Source of the DNA: CAZPMT01 sp964587655
Lineage (GTDB): Bacteria > Hydrogenedentota > Hydrogenedentia > Hydrogenedentales > SLHB01
DNA length: 21,700 nucleotides
NCBI GenBank assembly: GCA_964587655.1
Contig: CAZPMT010000095.1
Location: 1-21,700, forward strand
Reading direction: 5' to 3'
Shown: piece after piece, positions 1-7,244 of the stretch
Numbering within the stretch: the first letter of the stretch is position 1
Layout: the number at the start of each line of letters is the position of its first letter
Notes under the pieces: model-generated
Databases searched by the model: none
What the model saw: only the letters and a program-made list of their open reading frames with translations
What the model was told of the DNA's origin: nothing
Made by a program: the position numbers and the translations under genes

Positions 1-169
1 TGCCGTTGGCGATGGCCTTTCGCGACAGCCCGCATGCACGGTTCACTTGCGATATGCCACCATGGCCCAAGGCACGGGCTTCGTTGGCGGCCATGAGCCG
101 TCGCGTCCGCTCGTCCAGGAGCGGCCATACGCAAGTCAGCTTCGCCTGAAGCTCGGAGGATGTCTTCAT
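1..169 (-). CDS. ISAzo13-family transposase, N-terminal part (runs off the left edge)
   Basis: Read leftward from an ATG at 169, this gives 56 codons with no stop before the window edge. The segment WPLLDERTRRLMAANEARAL followed by GHGGISQVNRACGLSRKAI is the typical start of ISAzo13-type (Rhodopirellula DDE) transposases, which begin with a DERTRRL...AAxEA helix and then a helix-turn-helix-like GGxxxVxRAxGLSRxxI segment. The catalytic DDE core would lie outside the window. Good -10 and -35 boxes sit just upstream (178-206), leaving almost no 5' leader. The 5' end of the gene faces the histidine kinase on the other strand, whose N-terminus is missing, so the insertion probably truncated that gene. 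The outer end of the IS, presumably somewhere in 207-240, cannot be fixed because the partner inverted repeat is not in view. Confidence 0.8.
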   Translation of the reverse strand, partial: MKTSSELQAKLTCVWPLLDERTRRLMAANEARALGHGGISQVNRACGLSRKAIANG

Positions 170-3100
170 GCCCCACTATTGTACACGCTCCAAGTCCAAT
201 TTGCAACCTTTATTTATTTACGCATACTTACGACAGATTTGAACGCCTGGCGCCTTTCCTGAACGGACGGGACTCGAATGCAAACCGGCTGCAATTGGAG
301 CAGGCGTTGACCACGTATGAGGCGGACGCAGCTTGGATCTGCGGCCCGGATGCCTCCGTTGTCCAACGCGTGGCAAGGCCCGGCGGGGCCGCCCCGGAGG
401 CGCTGCCTGTGCCGTCCGAAGCGATCCCAGGAATGTTCGACGGGGCGCAAACCGTTCATTTCTTTGCGGACACACCCGAGGGGATTGTCGAGATTGACGG
501 GACAGCCGTCTATGCGGACGTGCAAGCACGCCAAGAAAAGCCGCCGAATGCGTATTTCTTTGTCGGGCGTCTCTGGGACGATGCCTTCGTTCAGACCCTG
601 TCGCAACGGGTCATAGGAATCGTTTCTTTGGTCCGCGGCTCCAGTGACGTTCTTGAGATACCCGAGGAAGACGGGCCGGATTTCACATCGGTTGCATGCA
701 AATCGATGAAGGATTGGTCCGGCCGGACCGTTGCCCTGTTGCGGTACGAAGGGCTCTCGGCGCTCATACAGGAGTACATACTCGCGTCGAATGTGCGCCT
801 GTTTCTTGCGGTGGCGGTCAGCGCCGCCCTCATACTTCTCTCCTGGTTGGCGCTGATGCGCTGGGTGACGGGTCCGTTACGCGCCGTCTCGTTGAGCCTG
901 ACAGATCGAGACGCGTCTCTCGTGCAAGAACTGCAAGACGACGAGTCTGAGTTCGGACACATAGCGCGAGAGATCGGCTCATTCCTGCAACAGGAAGAGG
1001 CCCTGCGCCTCGAGCGGGATCAAGCCCAGCAATACCTCGATGTGGCCCGCGTCATGATTATCGCGCTCGATCGCGAGGGACACATTACGCTGATCAACAA
1101 GACGGGCTGCGAGATACTCGGCTGCGCCGAACAAGAGATCCTCGGTCGAGACTGGTTTGGAACCTGCCTTCCCGCCGAAATCCGGCAGGGAGCATGCGAC
1201 AAATTTCGTGCCGTGGTTTCAGGCCTGCGACCGGCAACCGGACACTTCGAGAGCTATCTGTTGACAAAGTCCGGCGAGCGGCGGGCCATGGCTTTCTACA
1301 CCGCGGTTGCACATGACGATACAGGCCAGATCTCGGGCATCCTATTTTCCGGGCGGGACATCACGGACAGTCTCAAAGCCCATGAGGCGCTTCAAGCGTC
1401 CGAGGATCGATACCGGTCGCTCATGGATTCCGCGTATGACGCGATCTTCGTTGCCGATGCCGGAACGGGTATGCTCATTGACGCGAATCAGAGGGCCTTG
1501 GCGCTTGCGGGGCGGACGCTCGATGAGATCCGTCGCATGACCTATGCGGATCTGCATGCCCCCGAGGAGAGGGAACGCGCCCGGCTTCTCTTTGAAGAAC
1601 ACAGCATGAAAGGATCGGGCATCATAAAGGGCCTGCATATCTGCGACGGGAATGGACGGCAGATTCCCGTCGAGATCAGCACGAGCGGTACGGACATCGG
1701 CGGTCAGCGGCTGCTGCAAGGGATTTTCCGCGACGTCACGGACCGCCAGCGGTACGAAGAAGCCCTCCGCAAGAGCGAAGAGCGGTTCAGGAAATACTTC
1801 GAACTGCCACTTGTCGGCATTGCCATTACCTCGCCCGACATGCACTGGATCGTCGTGAACGACAAGGTGTGCGAGATCCTGGGCTATCCCCGCGAGGAGT
1901 TGGGGCGTTTCTCCTGGGCCGACCTTACGCCCAAGGAGGACCGGCCCGCGGAGATCGCCCTGTACGAGCAGGTGATGGCCGGGGAGCGAGACGGCGCCAC
2001 AATCGAGAAGCGCTTTGTCCGGAAGGACGGATCGGTGATCCATGCGCAGGTTTCCGGCTTGCCGGTGCGAACGCCGGATGGCTCCGTGGACTATTTCATT
2101 GCCGTAATCCAGGACATCACCGAGCGCAAGCGCGCGGAAGAAGCCCTGCGTTCGAGCGAACGGAATTTCCGCACCTTGTTCAACCACGCCGGCGACGCGA
2201 TCTTCATCCGGGACCTCGAAGGACGTTTCCTCGAGGTGAACGAAGAGGCATGTATCCGGCTCGGATACGCCCGCGACGAGTTGCTGGCCAAGACCCTCAT
2301 GGATATCGAGCCGTCGACCTCGGCCCCGGACGTCGAGGAACGGATCGAGAGGCTGCGCCGCACCGGACACGTGATGTTTGAATCGGAGTACAAGCGGCGC
2401 GACGAAACTCTCATGCCCGTCGAGGTCAGTATACGCCTGTTCGAGTTCAACGGACGGCCCGCCATACTCAGCGTCTGCCGTGACATTACCGACCGGCGCC
2501 GGGCGGCGCAGGACAGGGTGCAACTCGAGGAACAGTTCCGCCAAGTGCAGAAGATCGAATCGATCGGACGCCTGGCCGGAGGGATCGCGCACGATTTCAA
2601 CAACCTGCTGACCCCGATCCTCGGATATGCCGACGTGGCGCTGACGGCCCTGAAGGAACCGTCTCAACTTCGGGACAACGTCCAGCAGATCCTCGCCGCC
2701 GCGGAGCGGGCAAGGGATTTGACCCGCCAGCTCCTGGCCTTCAGCCGCAAGCAGATCCTCGAGATGAAAGTGGTTCAACTGAATAGCGTCATCGTCGACT
2801 TCGAGAAGATGATGCGCCGGCTCATCGGAGAAGACATCGAGGTCATATCACGTCTGGACTCCCGCTTGGGTCATATCAAGGCGGACCCGGCCCAGATACA
2901 ACAGATCCTTGTCAACCTCGCGGTCAATGCCCGCGACGCCATGCCGGAAGGCGGCAAGCTGATGATCGAGACGACCAACGTCTTCCTTGATGATAGTTTC
3001 GTGCGAACTCATCCCGGGATCAAGCCCGGACAGTACGTGATGCTAACCATGAGCGACACTGGTCAGGGGATGACTTCCGAAGTCAAGTCGCACATATTCG

Positions 3101-3678
3101 AACCTTTCTTCACTACCAAGGAACAAGGAAAAGGTACAGGACTCGGTTTGGCCACCGTCTACGGCATCGTAAAGCAACACGGCGGTGGAATCTGGGTGTA
3201 CAGTGAACCGGATCGCGGCACGACGTTCAAGACCTATCTGCCGCGCGTCGAGGGTGTGCCGGAATTCACGGCCGAGGCCGTCGGAAAGCCGGGCATGCGC
3301 GGTTCGGGGACCGTCCTGGTTGTCGAGGACGACAAGATGGTGCGCGAGCTCACGTGCCACATCCTCACGGAACACGGTTATGAAGTGCTCACGACGGAGG
3401 ATCCCTCGGACGCTCTCAGGTTGGCCGCCCAACACGAGGGGACCATCCATCTGCTCCTGACCGACGTGATCATGCCGAACATTAACGGCAAGGAACTGTA
3501 TCTGCAGGTCGCACAATTGCGTCCCGGCATCAGAGTGCTCTACATGTCAGGATACACAGGCGAAGTCATCGCGCATCACGGGATCCTCGACGACAAGGTC
3601 CGGTTCTTGCAGAAGCCGTTCTCCGTGCACGACCTGACCCAAAAGGTCCGGGACATCCTTAGTGTGCAGGCAAGCTGA
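160..3678 (+). CDS. Multi-PAS hybrid sensor histidine kinase with C-terminal receiver, 5'-truncated
   Basis: Residue numbers count from the ATG at 160. A sensor remnant (about 25-210) is followed by one membrane segment (about 213-233), a HAMP-like linker, and four PAS domains starting near 288, 413, 539 and 665. Next come a dimerisation domain with GGIAHDFNN (His811) and an ATPase domain with N-box N923, DTGQGM near 966 and GTGLGL near 992. The protein ends in a receiver domain with acidic pocket E1056/D1057/D1058 and phospho-acceptor D1102. This is an NtrB-type hybrid kinase that should autophosphorylate on His811 and pass phosphate to its own receiver. The expected first transmembrane helix is absent. 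The first roughly 25 codons lie in the adjoining transposon and no spaced ribosome-binding site precedes 160. The sensor remnant resembles the end of a CHASE4 domain, as in the second kinase of this window. I infer 5' truncation by the IS; the true start is unknown. Confidence 0.85.
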   Translation: MSSCPTIVHAPSPICNLYLFTHTYDRFERLAPFLNGRDSNANRLQLEQALTTYEADAAWICGPDASVVQRVARPGGAAPEALPVPSEAIPGMFDGAQTVHFFADTPEGIVEIDGTAVYADVQARQEKPPNAYFFVGRLWDDAFVQTLSQRVIGIVSLVRGSSDVLEIPEEDGPDFTSVACKSMKDWSGRTVALLRYEGLSALIQEYILASNVRLFLAVAVSAALILLSWLALMRWVTGPLRAVSLSLTDRDASLVQELQDDESEFGHIAREIGSFLQQEEALRLERDQAQQYLDVARVMIIALDREGHITLINKTGCEILGCAEQEILGRDWFGTCLPAEIRQGACDKFRAVVSGLRPATGHFESYLLTKSGERRAMAFYTAVAHDDTGQISGILFSGRDITDSLKAHEALQASEDRYRSLMDSAYDAIFVADAGTGMLIDANQRALALAGRTLDEIRRMTYADLHAPEERERARLLFEEHSMKGSGIIKGLHICDGNGRQIPVEISTSGTDIGGQRLLQGIFRDVTDRQRYEEALRKSEERFRKYFELPLVGIAITSPDMHWIVVNDKVCEILGYPREELGRFSWADLTPKEDRPAEIALYEQVMAGERDGATIEKRFVRKDGSVIHAQVSGLPVRTPDGSVDYFIAVIQDITERKRAEEALRSSERNFRTLFNHAGDAIFIRDLEGRFLEVNEEACIRLGYARDELLAKTLMDIEPSTSAPDVEERIERLRRTGHVMFESEYKRRDETLMPVEVSIRLFEFNGRPAILSVCRDITDRRRAAQDRVQLEEQFRQVQKIESIGRLAGGIAHDFNNLLTPILGYADVALTALKEPSQLRDNVQQILAAAERARDLTRQLLAFSRKQILEMKVVQLNSVIVDFEKMMRRLIGEDIEVISRLDSRLGHIKADPAQIQQILVNLAVNARDAMPEGGKLMIETTNVFLDDSFVRTHPGIKPGQYVMLTMSDTGQGMTSEVKSHIFEPFFTTKEQGKGTGLGLATVYGIVKQHGGGIWVYSEPDRGTTFKTYLPRVEGVPEFTAEAVGKPGMRGSGTVLVVEDDKMVRELTCHILTEHGYEVLTTEDPSDALRLAAQHEGTIHLLLTDVIMPNINGKELYLQVAQLRPGIRVLYMSGYTGEVIAHHGILDDKVRFLQKPFSVHDLTQKVRDILSVQAS
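178..206 (-). promoter_or_regulatory. Putative sigma-70-type promoter of the ISAzo13 transposase
   Basis: On the minus strand a -35 box TTGCAA (201-206) and a -10 box TACAAT (178-183) are separated by exactly 17 bp. The predicted transcription start is near 171, so the transposase ATG at 169 would be almost leaderless. The same TACACGC-N13-TGCAACCTTTAT arrangement (plus strand) recurs upstream of the toxin-antitoxin pair. Confidence 0.5.
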
Positions 3679-3712
3679 TCCCCTGTTTCCAGGGGACAAG
3701 GTGTTAGCGGCC

Positions 3713-4204
3713 ATGGGAAAAGAGATCGAGCGTAAGTTCCTCGTGATCGGCGAGCGCTGGAAAGAAGGCGCGACGGCCATACGGTACCGGCAGGGGTATC
3801 TCGCAGTGGGGCCGCCCGTCGCCGTGCGAATACGCATCGCCGGTGTTGAAGCCTTCCTGACCATCAAGAAGTCCACGCTCGACATCACTCGTGACGAATT
3901 CGAGTATCCCATTCCGATTGAAGATGCAGAAGCGATGCTGAACGGGCTGCTCCAGGGGAAACCCATAGAAAAGATCCGCTACAAAGTCACCTATGGCGGC
4001 ATGCTCTGGGAGATCGACGTGTTCGAAGGGGCCAACGAGGGCCTCGTTGTCGCCGAAATCGAACTCTCACATCCCGATCAAGACTTTGAACGCCCTCCCT
4101 GGCTCGGCGAGGAAGTGTCCGGAGATCCGCGGTATCTCAATACAAGCCTCAGCCGAAACCCATACTCGCAGTGGCCCCGTGGGAAACAAGAGGCTGTAGG
4201 TTGA
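3713..4204 (+). CDS. CYTH-domain (triphosphate tunnel metalloenzyme) protein
   Basis: This 163-residue protein begins MGKEIERKFLV, the ExExK signature that starts the CYTH fold. Charged residues expected to line the tunnel follow in RYRQGYL, VRIRI and TIKK, and later in the acidic strands EIDVFEG and VAEIEL. The family hydrolyses or cyclises triphosphate-containing substrates (inorganic triphosphate, thiamine triphosphate or ATP) with a divalent metal; the sequence alone does not say which. The ATG at 3713 puts the signature at the usual place. A GTG at 3701 is in frame and closer to the AGGGG at about 3690, so it is a possible alternative start. It follows the hybrid kinase by 34 bases. Its last codons run into the GGCTGTAGG repeats, so its C-terminus may have been altered by repeat growth. 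Confidence 0.85.
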   Translation: MGKEIERKFLVIGERWKEGATAIRYRQGYLAVGPPVAVRIRIAGVEAFLTIKKSTLDITRDEFEYPIPIEDAEAMLNGLLQGKPIEKIRYKVTYGGMLWEIDVFEGANEGLVVAEIELSHPDQDFERPPWLGEEVSGDPRYLNTSLSRNPYSQWPRGKQEAVG

Positions 4205-4276
4205 AGGCTGTAGGCCGTAGGCTGTAGGCTATTGGCCGTAGGATTGATAAGGAAGATAGACCCTTCTCCTACAGCC
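4192..4276 (+). repeat. GGCTGTAGG minisatellite with an inverted copy
   Basis: GGCTGTAGG occurs at 4192-4200 and 4206-4214. Shortened versions (CCGTAGG, CTGTAGG, CCGTAGG) continue to 4242. A perfect reverse complement, CCTACAGCC, lies at 4268-4276 and could pair with any unit to form a hairpin. The array covers the stop codon of the CYTH gene and ends just before the ribosome-binding site of the GHMP kinase. There is no T-run, so it is not a standard terminator. Confidence 0.75.
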
Positions 4277-4293
4277 TCAGAGGATTCCAACAG

Positions 4294-5292
4294 ATGATAT
4301 GTGAAGCGGCGGCTTACGCCCGTGCAGGCTTGATCGGCAACCCTTCCGACGGATACTTCGGTAAGACGATCAGTTTCGTGATCCGCGATTTCGCGGCGAA
4401 AGTCGCTCTCTATGAGAGTCCCGACCTCGAGATCGTCCCCAGCTTTCAGGACCGGTCCAAGTATAGTTCGATGCGCGAACTTCGCGAAGATGTGAAGTCG
4501 CAAGGGTACTATGGCGGCATCCGGCTAATGAAGGCCACGATCCGGAAATTCCTCGACTACTGCGATGAGCACGGCATCACGGTTGACGGCCGTAACTTCT
4601 CGATACGCTATCGGTCGACTATCCCTTTGCGTGTGGGACTCGCGGGTTCGAGCGCCCTCGTCACGGCGACACTGCGCGCCCTGATGGAGTTCTACGAGAT
4701 CGATATCGCCAAAGTTCTCCAGCCCAGTCTTATCCTCGCCGTCGAGAAGAACGAACTGGGCATCTCGGCCGGGTTGCAGGACCGCGTCATTCAAGTCTAC
4801 GAGGGGTGCGTCTTCATGGACTTCGACCGGGCCCTGCTCGAATCCCGGGGCTACGGCAGCTACGAGGAATTGGACCCCTCGCTGCTGCCAAAACTCTTTA
4901 TCGGCTACCGCACGGACCTTGCGGAGGGTTCCGAGGTCTTCCACAACAACATACGTGAGCGCTGGGAAGCCGGCGACCCCGATGTCGTCCAGGCCATGAA
5001 GGACTTTGCGTACTACGCCCAAGAGGTGCGCGACCTGCTCGTGGCGGGACGCGGCAGCGAGATTGGGCCTTGGATGGACAAAAACTTCGACCGGCGCCGC
5101 TCGATCTACAAGATCGATCCCAAGAACGTCGATATGGTGATGCGGGCCCGCTCCGTCGGGGCCAGTTGCAAGTTCGCGGGGTCCGGCGGCGCGGTCGTGG
5201 GTACGTATGAAGATGAAGCCATGTACGAACGCCTCCAACGGACATACGCGGGCGCCGGGATTGCGGTTTTCAAACCCACAATCGTCGGTTGA
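4294..5292 (+). CDS. GHMP-family sugar kinase, glucuronokinase-like
   Basis: This 332-residue protein opens with RAGLIGNPSDGYFGKTIS, the GHMP motif 1 in the form seen in plant glucuronokinases. Next come YYGGIRL, an FLDYCDEHGI segment and RNFSIRY. The ATP-binding motif GLAGSSALVTA starts at residue 115 and the C-terminal glycine loop GSGGAVVG at residue 296. This combination matches glucuronokinase (EC 2.7.1.43; glucuronate + ATP to glucuronate 1-phosphate) better than galactokinase, mevalonate kinase or homoserine kinase. Close bacterial homologues may phosphorylate other sugars, so the substrate is an inference. The ATG at 4294 has a GAGGA about 9 bases upstream. No uridylyltransferase partner lies nearby. 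The preceding GGCTGTAGG hairpin could affect expression. Confidence 0.85.
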   Translation: MICEAAAYARAGLIGNPSDGYFGKTISFVIRDFAAKVALYESPDLEIVPSFQDRSKYSSMRELREDVKSQGYYGGIRLMKATIRKFLDYCDEHGITVDGRNFSIRYRSTIPLRVGLAGSSALVTATLRALMEFYEIDIAKVLQPSLILAVEKNELGISAGLQDRVIQVYEGCVFMDFDRALLESRGYGSYEELDPSLLPKLFIGYRTDLAEGSEVFHNNIRERWEAGDPDVVQAMKDFAYYAQEVRDLLVAGRGSEIGPWMDKNFDRRRSIYKIDPKNVDMVMRARSVGASCKFAGSGGAVVGTYEDEAMYERLQRTYAGAGIAVFKPTIVG

Positions 5293-5321
5293 CCTGCAAG
5301 CGCACGATAAACGATTCGCGC

Positions 5322-5350
5322 CACAGTTTGTCTCGGTTTGACAAGGTGTG
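5322..5350 (-). repeat. 29-bp palindromic element, copy 1 (intergenic)
   Basis: Arms CACAGTTTGTC (5322-5332) and GACAAGGTGTG (5340-5350) flank the loop TCGGTTT. It matches the consensus in reverse orientation at 25 of 29 positions. A further perfect half-site, GACAAACTGT (5367-5376), directly abuts the rsmI start codon at 5377. This copy is in the gap before rsmI. Confidence 0.8.
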
Positions 5351-5376
5351 AAGTCTATCGTGCATGGACAAACTGT

Positions 5377-6159
5377 ATGGAAAATCCGCCTTCACCCACG
5401 CTATACGTGATCGCCACCCCCATCGGGAACCTCGAGGATATTTCCTTCCGCGCCGTTCGCGTTCTGGGCGAGGTGGAGGCCCTGGCTTGTGAAGACACGC
5501 GGTTTACACGCCGCATCTTCGAACGTCACGCGATCCGAAGTCCGAGGACCCTCTTGTCCTACCACGAGCACAATGAGCAGCATGCCGGCCAGCGCATCCT
5601 TGGATTGCTCGAGAGCGGGGTCTCCGTTGCGCTCTGCACGGACGGCGGTTATCCCGGGATCAGCGATCCCGGATACCGCATTATCGCGGAATGCCGCGAG
5701 CGAGGGTTCCGCGTCGATGTGATCCCCGGTCCCAGCGCCGTGTCGGTTGCGCTTGTGGCCTCCGGCTTGTCCACGTCGAGCTTCACCTTCAAAGGGTTTC
5801 CCCCGCGAAAGCCGGGGCCACTGAAGAGTTTCCTCGAAACGGAACGGGACCTCCCGCACACCCTCGTCTTCTTCGAGTCGCCGTTTCGCGTCGCGAAACT
5901 TCTGGCCGCGGCCCGAACCGTGTACGGCAACCGTCTGGGCGCGGTCTGTATCGAAATGACCAAGAAGTTTGAAGAGATCCACCGCGGCTATCTCGATGAG
6001 TTGATCGAGAAGTTCCAAGCGAAGCAGCCCAAGGGCGAGGTCACCGTGGTCATCGCGGGCAACAACCCGAAGTTCGCGCGGCCCGCAGTTTGTCCACAGT
6101 TTGTCTCCGTTCGACAAACTGTGGACACGGCAAACTGTGGAGAGGACGAAACACGATGA
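5377..6159 (+). CDS. rsmI: 16S rRNA (cytidine-1402 2'-O)-methyltransferase RsmI
   Basis: This 260-residue protein has the standard RsmI landmarks: LYVIATPIGNLEDISFRAV at the start, ALACEDTR, LLSYHEHNE, ALCTDGGYPGISDPGYR (the SAM-binding region of the tetrapyrrole methylase fold), VIPGPSAV, FKGFPPRK, LVFFESPFR and a GEVTVVIAG end. It 2'-O-methylates C1402 of 16S rRNA in the helix 44 decoding region. The ATG at 5377 is the first that leaves a normal N-terminus, but no ribosome-binding site precedes it because a palindrome half-site abuts it. After VVIAG the tail of about 30 residues is largely encoded by the palindromic element cluster at 6086-6139 and is not part of the family fold. Its TGA overlaps the tgt start (ATGA), implying coupled translation. 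Confidence 0.95.
   Translation: MENPPSPTLYVIATPIGNLEDISFRAVRVLGEVEALACEDTRFTRRIFERHAIRSPRTLLSYHEHNEQHAGQRILGLLESGVSVALCTDGGYPGISDPGYRIIAECRERGFRVDVIPGPSAVSVALVASGLSTSSFTFKGFPPRKPGPLKSFLETERDLPHTLVFFESPFRVAKLLAAARTVYGNRLGAVCIEMTKKFEEIHRGYLDELIEKFQAKQPKGEVTVVIAGNNPKFARPAVCPQFVSVRQTVDTANCGEDETR
6086..6139 (-). repeat. 29-bp palindromic element, copy 2, nested inside a degenerate outer copy
   Basis: The core copy is 6095-6123: CACAGTTTGTC, loop TCCGTTC, GACAAACTGTG, in reverse orientation. The perfect stem extends to 14 bp, GTCCACAGTTTGTC (6092-6105) with GACAAACTGTGGAC (6113-6126). Outer half-sites CAGTTTG (6086-6092) and CAAACTG (6131-6137) surround it, as if one copy had inserted in the loop of another. 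It lies in the last codons of rsmI, read as QFVSVRQTV, and ends beside the tgt ribosome-binding site. Confidence 0.85.
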
Positions 6160-7244
6160 CCGAGATCAGCACCCCGCATGGCAGCGTCCCTCTCCCGGCC
6201 TTCCTCCCGGACGCCACGCGGGGTGTCGTGAAAACCATTGACGCCGCCGACCTGGCCGAGTGCGGCGTGGATGCCGTCATGGTCAACACGCTGCACCTGT
6301 CGTCTTCTCCCGGCGCCTCGCGGATCGCCGCGCTGGGAGGCATGCATCGGTTCATGGGGTGGCCCGGCCCGCTTGCGTCGGATTCAGGCGGTTTTCAGGC
6401 GTTCTCGCTGGTCGCGGGCAGCCGCAAGCTCGGCACGATCTCGAAGGACGGTTTCCAATATCGCTTCGACAAGGCCCAGGAGAAGAAGATCCTCACGCCT
6501 GAGAAGTGCATCCGAAAACAGTTTGAACTCGGCGCGGACCTGCTTTTTTGTCTGGACCACTGCACTCATCCGGACGCGGACCATCGTGTTCAACGAGACA
6601 GCGTCGAGAACACCGTGGCTTGGGCGCGCAGATGCAAGGCAGAGTTCGACAAGCGTATCGAGCGGGCCGGGAGGAATTCCGCGCGGCCGCTGCTCTTCGC
6701 CGTCGTTCAGGGAGGATCCGATCCGGAACTCCGGGATGCGTGCATGGAGCAGCTTCTCGATATCGGGTTCGACGGCTACGGCTACGGCGGCTGGCCCATT
6801 GACGACGCGGGGAAGCTCGTCGACATGGTCGGACGCGTCGCGGAACGGATCCCGCCCGAGTTTCCCAAGCACGCCCTGGGCATCGGAAAACCCGAAAGCA
6901 TCGTCCGCGCCTGGGCGATGGGATACGACCTGTTCGACTGCGTCCTGCCCACGCGCGACGCACGGCAGAAGCGGCTGTACGTCTTCAATCCCGGTTGGGA
7001 GGGCCGCTGCGCGAAGGGCGACGACCTGTACGGCTACCTGTACTTGCAGGACGACCGCCACGGGAGCAACGGCGCGCCGTTGGACGATTCGTGCGACTGT
7101 CTCACGTGCCGGCGGTACTCCCGGGCCTACGTGCATCACCTGTTCGCCGTGAACGAGCCCCTTGCATTGCGTCTGGCAACGATACACAACCTACGTTTCT
7201 ACATGCGCCTCATGGCGCATCTCCGAACTCTACCGCGCCCATGA
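6156..7244 (+). CDS. tgt: tRNA-guanine transglycosylase family protein (queuine tRNA-ribosyltransferase type)
   Basis: This 362-residue enzyme exchanges guanine 34 in the anticodon of GUN-decoding tRNAs for a queuine-type base. Landmarks are SDSGGFQAFSL (D76, equivalent to Zymomonas D102), FAVVQGG, LGIGKP, and LFDCVLPTR (D261, the covalent nucleophile). The zinc site is C313, C315, C318 and H344. One segment departs from the family: where most bacterial enzymes have GGLAVGE in the base pocket, this one has GYGGWPID (209-216 region), so the incoming base may differ. The start at 6156 overlaps the rsmI stop by ATGA, with GGAGAGG about 10 bases upstream next to the palindrome. The end overlaps the next gene by ATGA. 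The family assignment is firm; queuosine specificity is inferred. Confidence 0.9.
   Translation: MTEISTPHGSVPLPAFLPDATRGVVKTIDAADLAECGVDAVMVNTLHLSSSPGASRIAALGGMHRFMGWPGPLASDSGGFQAFSLVAGSRKLGTISKDGFQYRFDKAQEKKILTPEKCIRKQFELGADLLFCLDHCTHPDADHRVQRDSVENTVAWARRCKAEFDKRIERAGRNSARPLLFAVVQGGSDPELRDACMEQLLDIGFDGYGYGGWPIDDAGKLVDMVGRVAERIPPEFPKHALGIGKPESIVRAWAMGYDLFDCVLPTRDARQKRLYVFNPGWEGRCAKGDDLYGYLYLQDDRHGSNGAPLDDSCDCLTCRRYSRAYVHHLFAVNEPLALRLATIHNLRFYMRLMAHLRTLPRP

Noticed and set aside
1342..2778. 478-codon open frame on the minus strand inside the hybrid kinase
   Set aside because: It is antisense to four well-conserved PAS/kinase domains, shows no domain of its own, and is explained by the high GC content.
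6502..6520. CAGTTTG in tgt as a further palindrome half-site
   Set aside because: It encodes the conserved KQFELG segment of the enzyme and has no partner arm.
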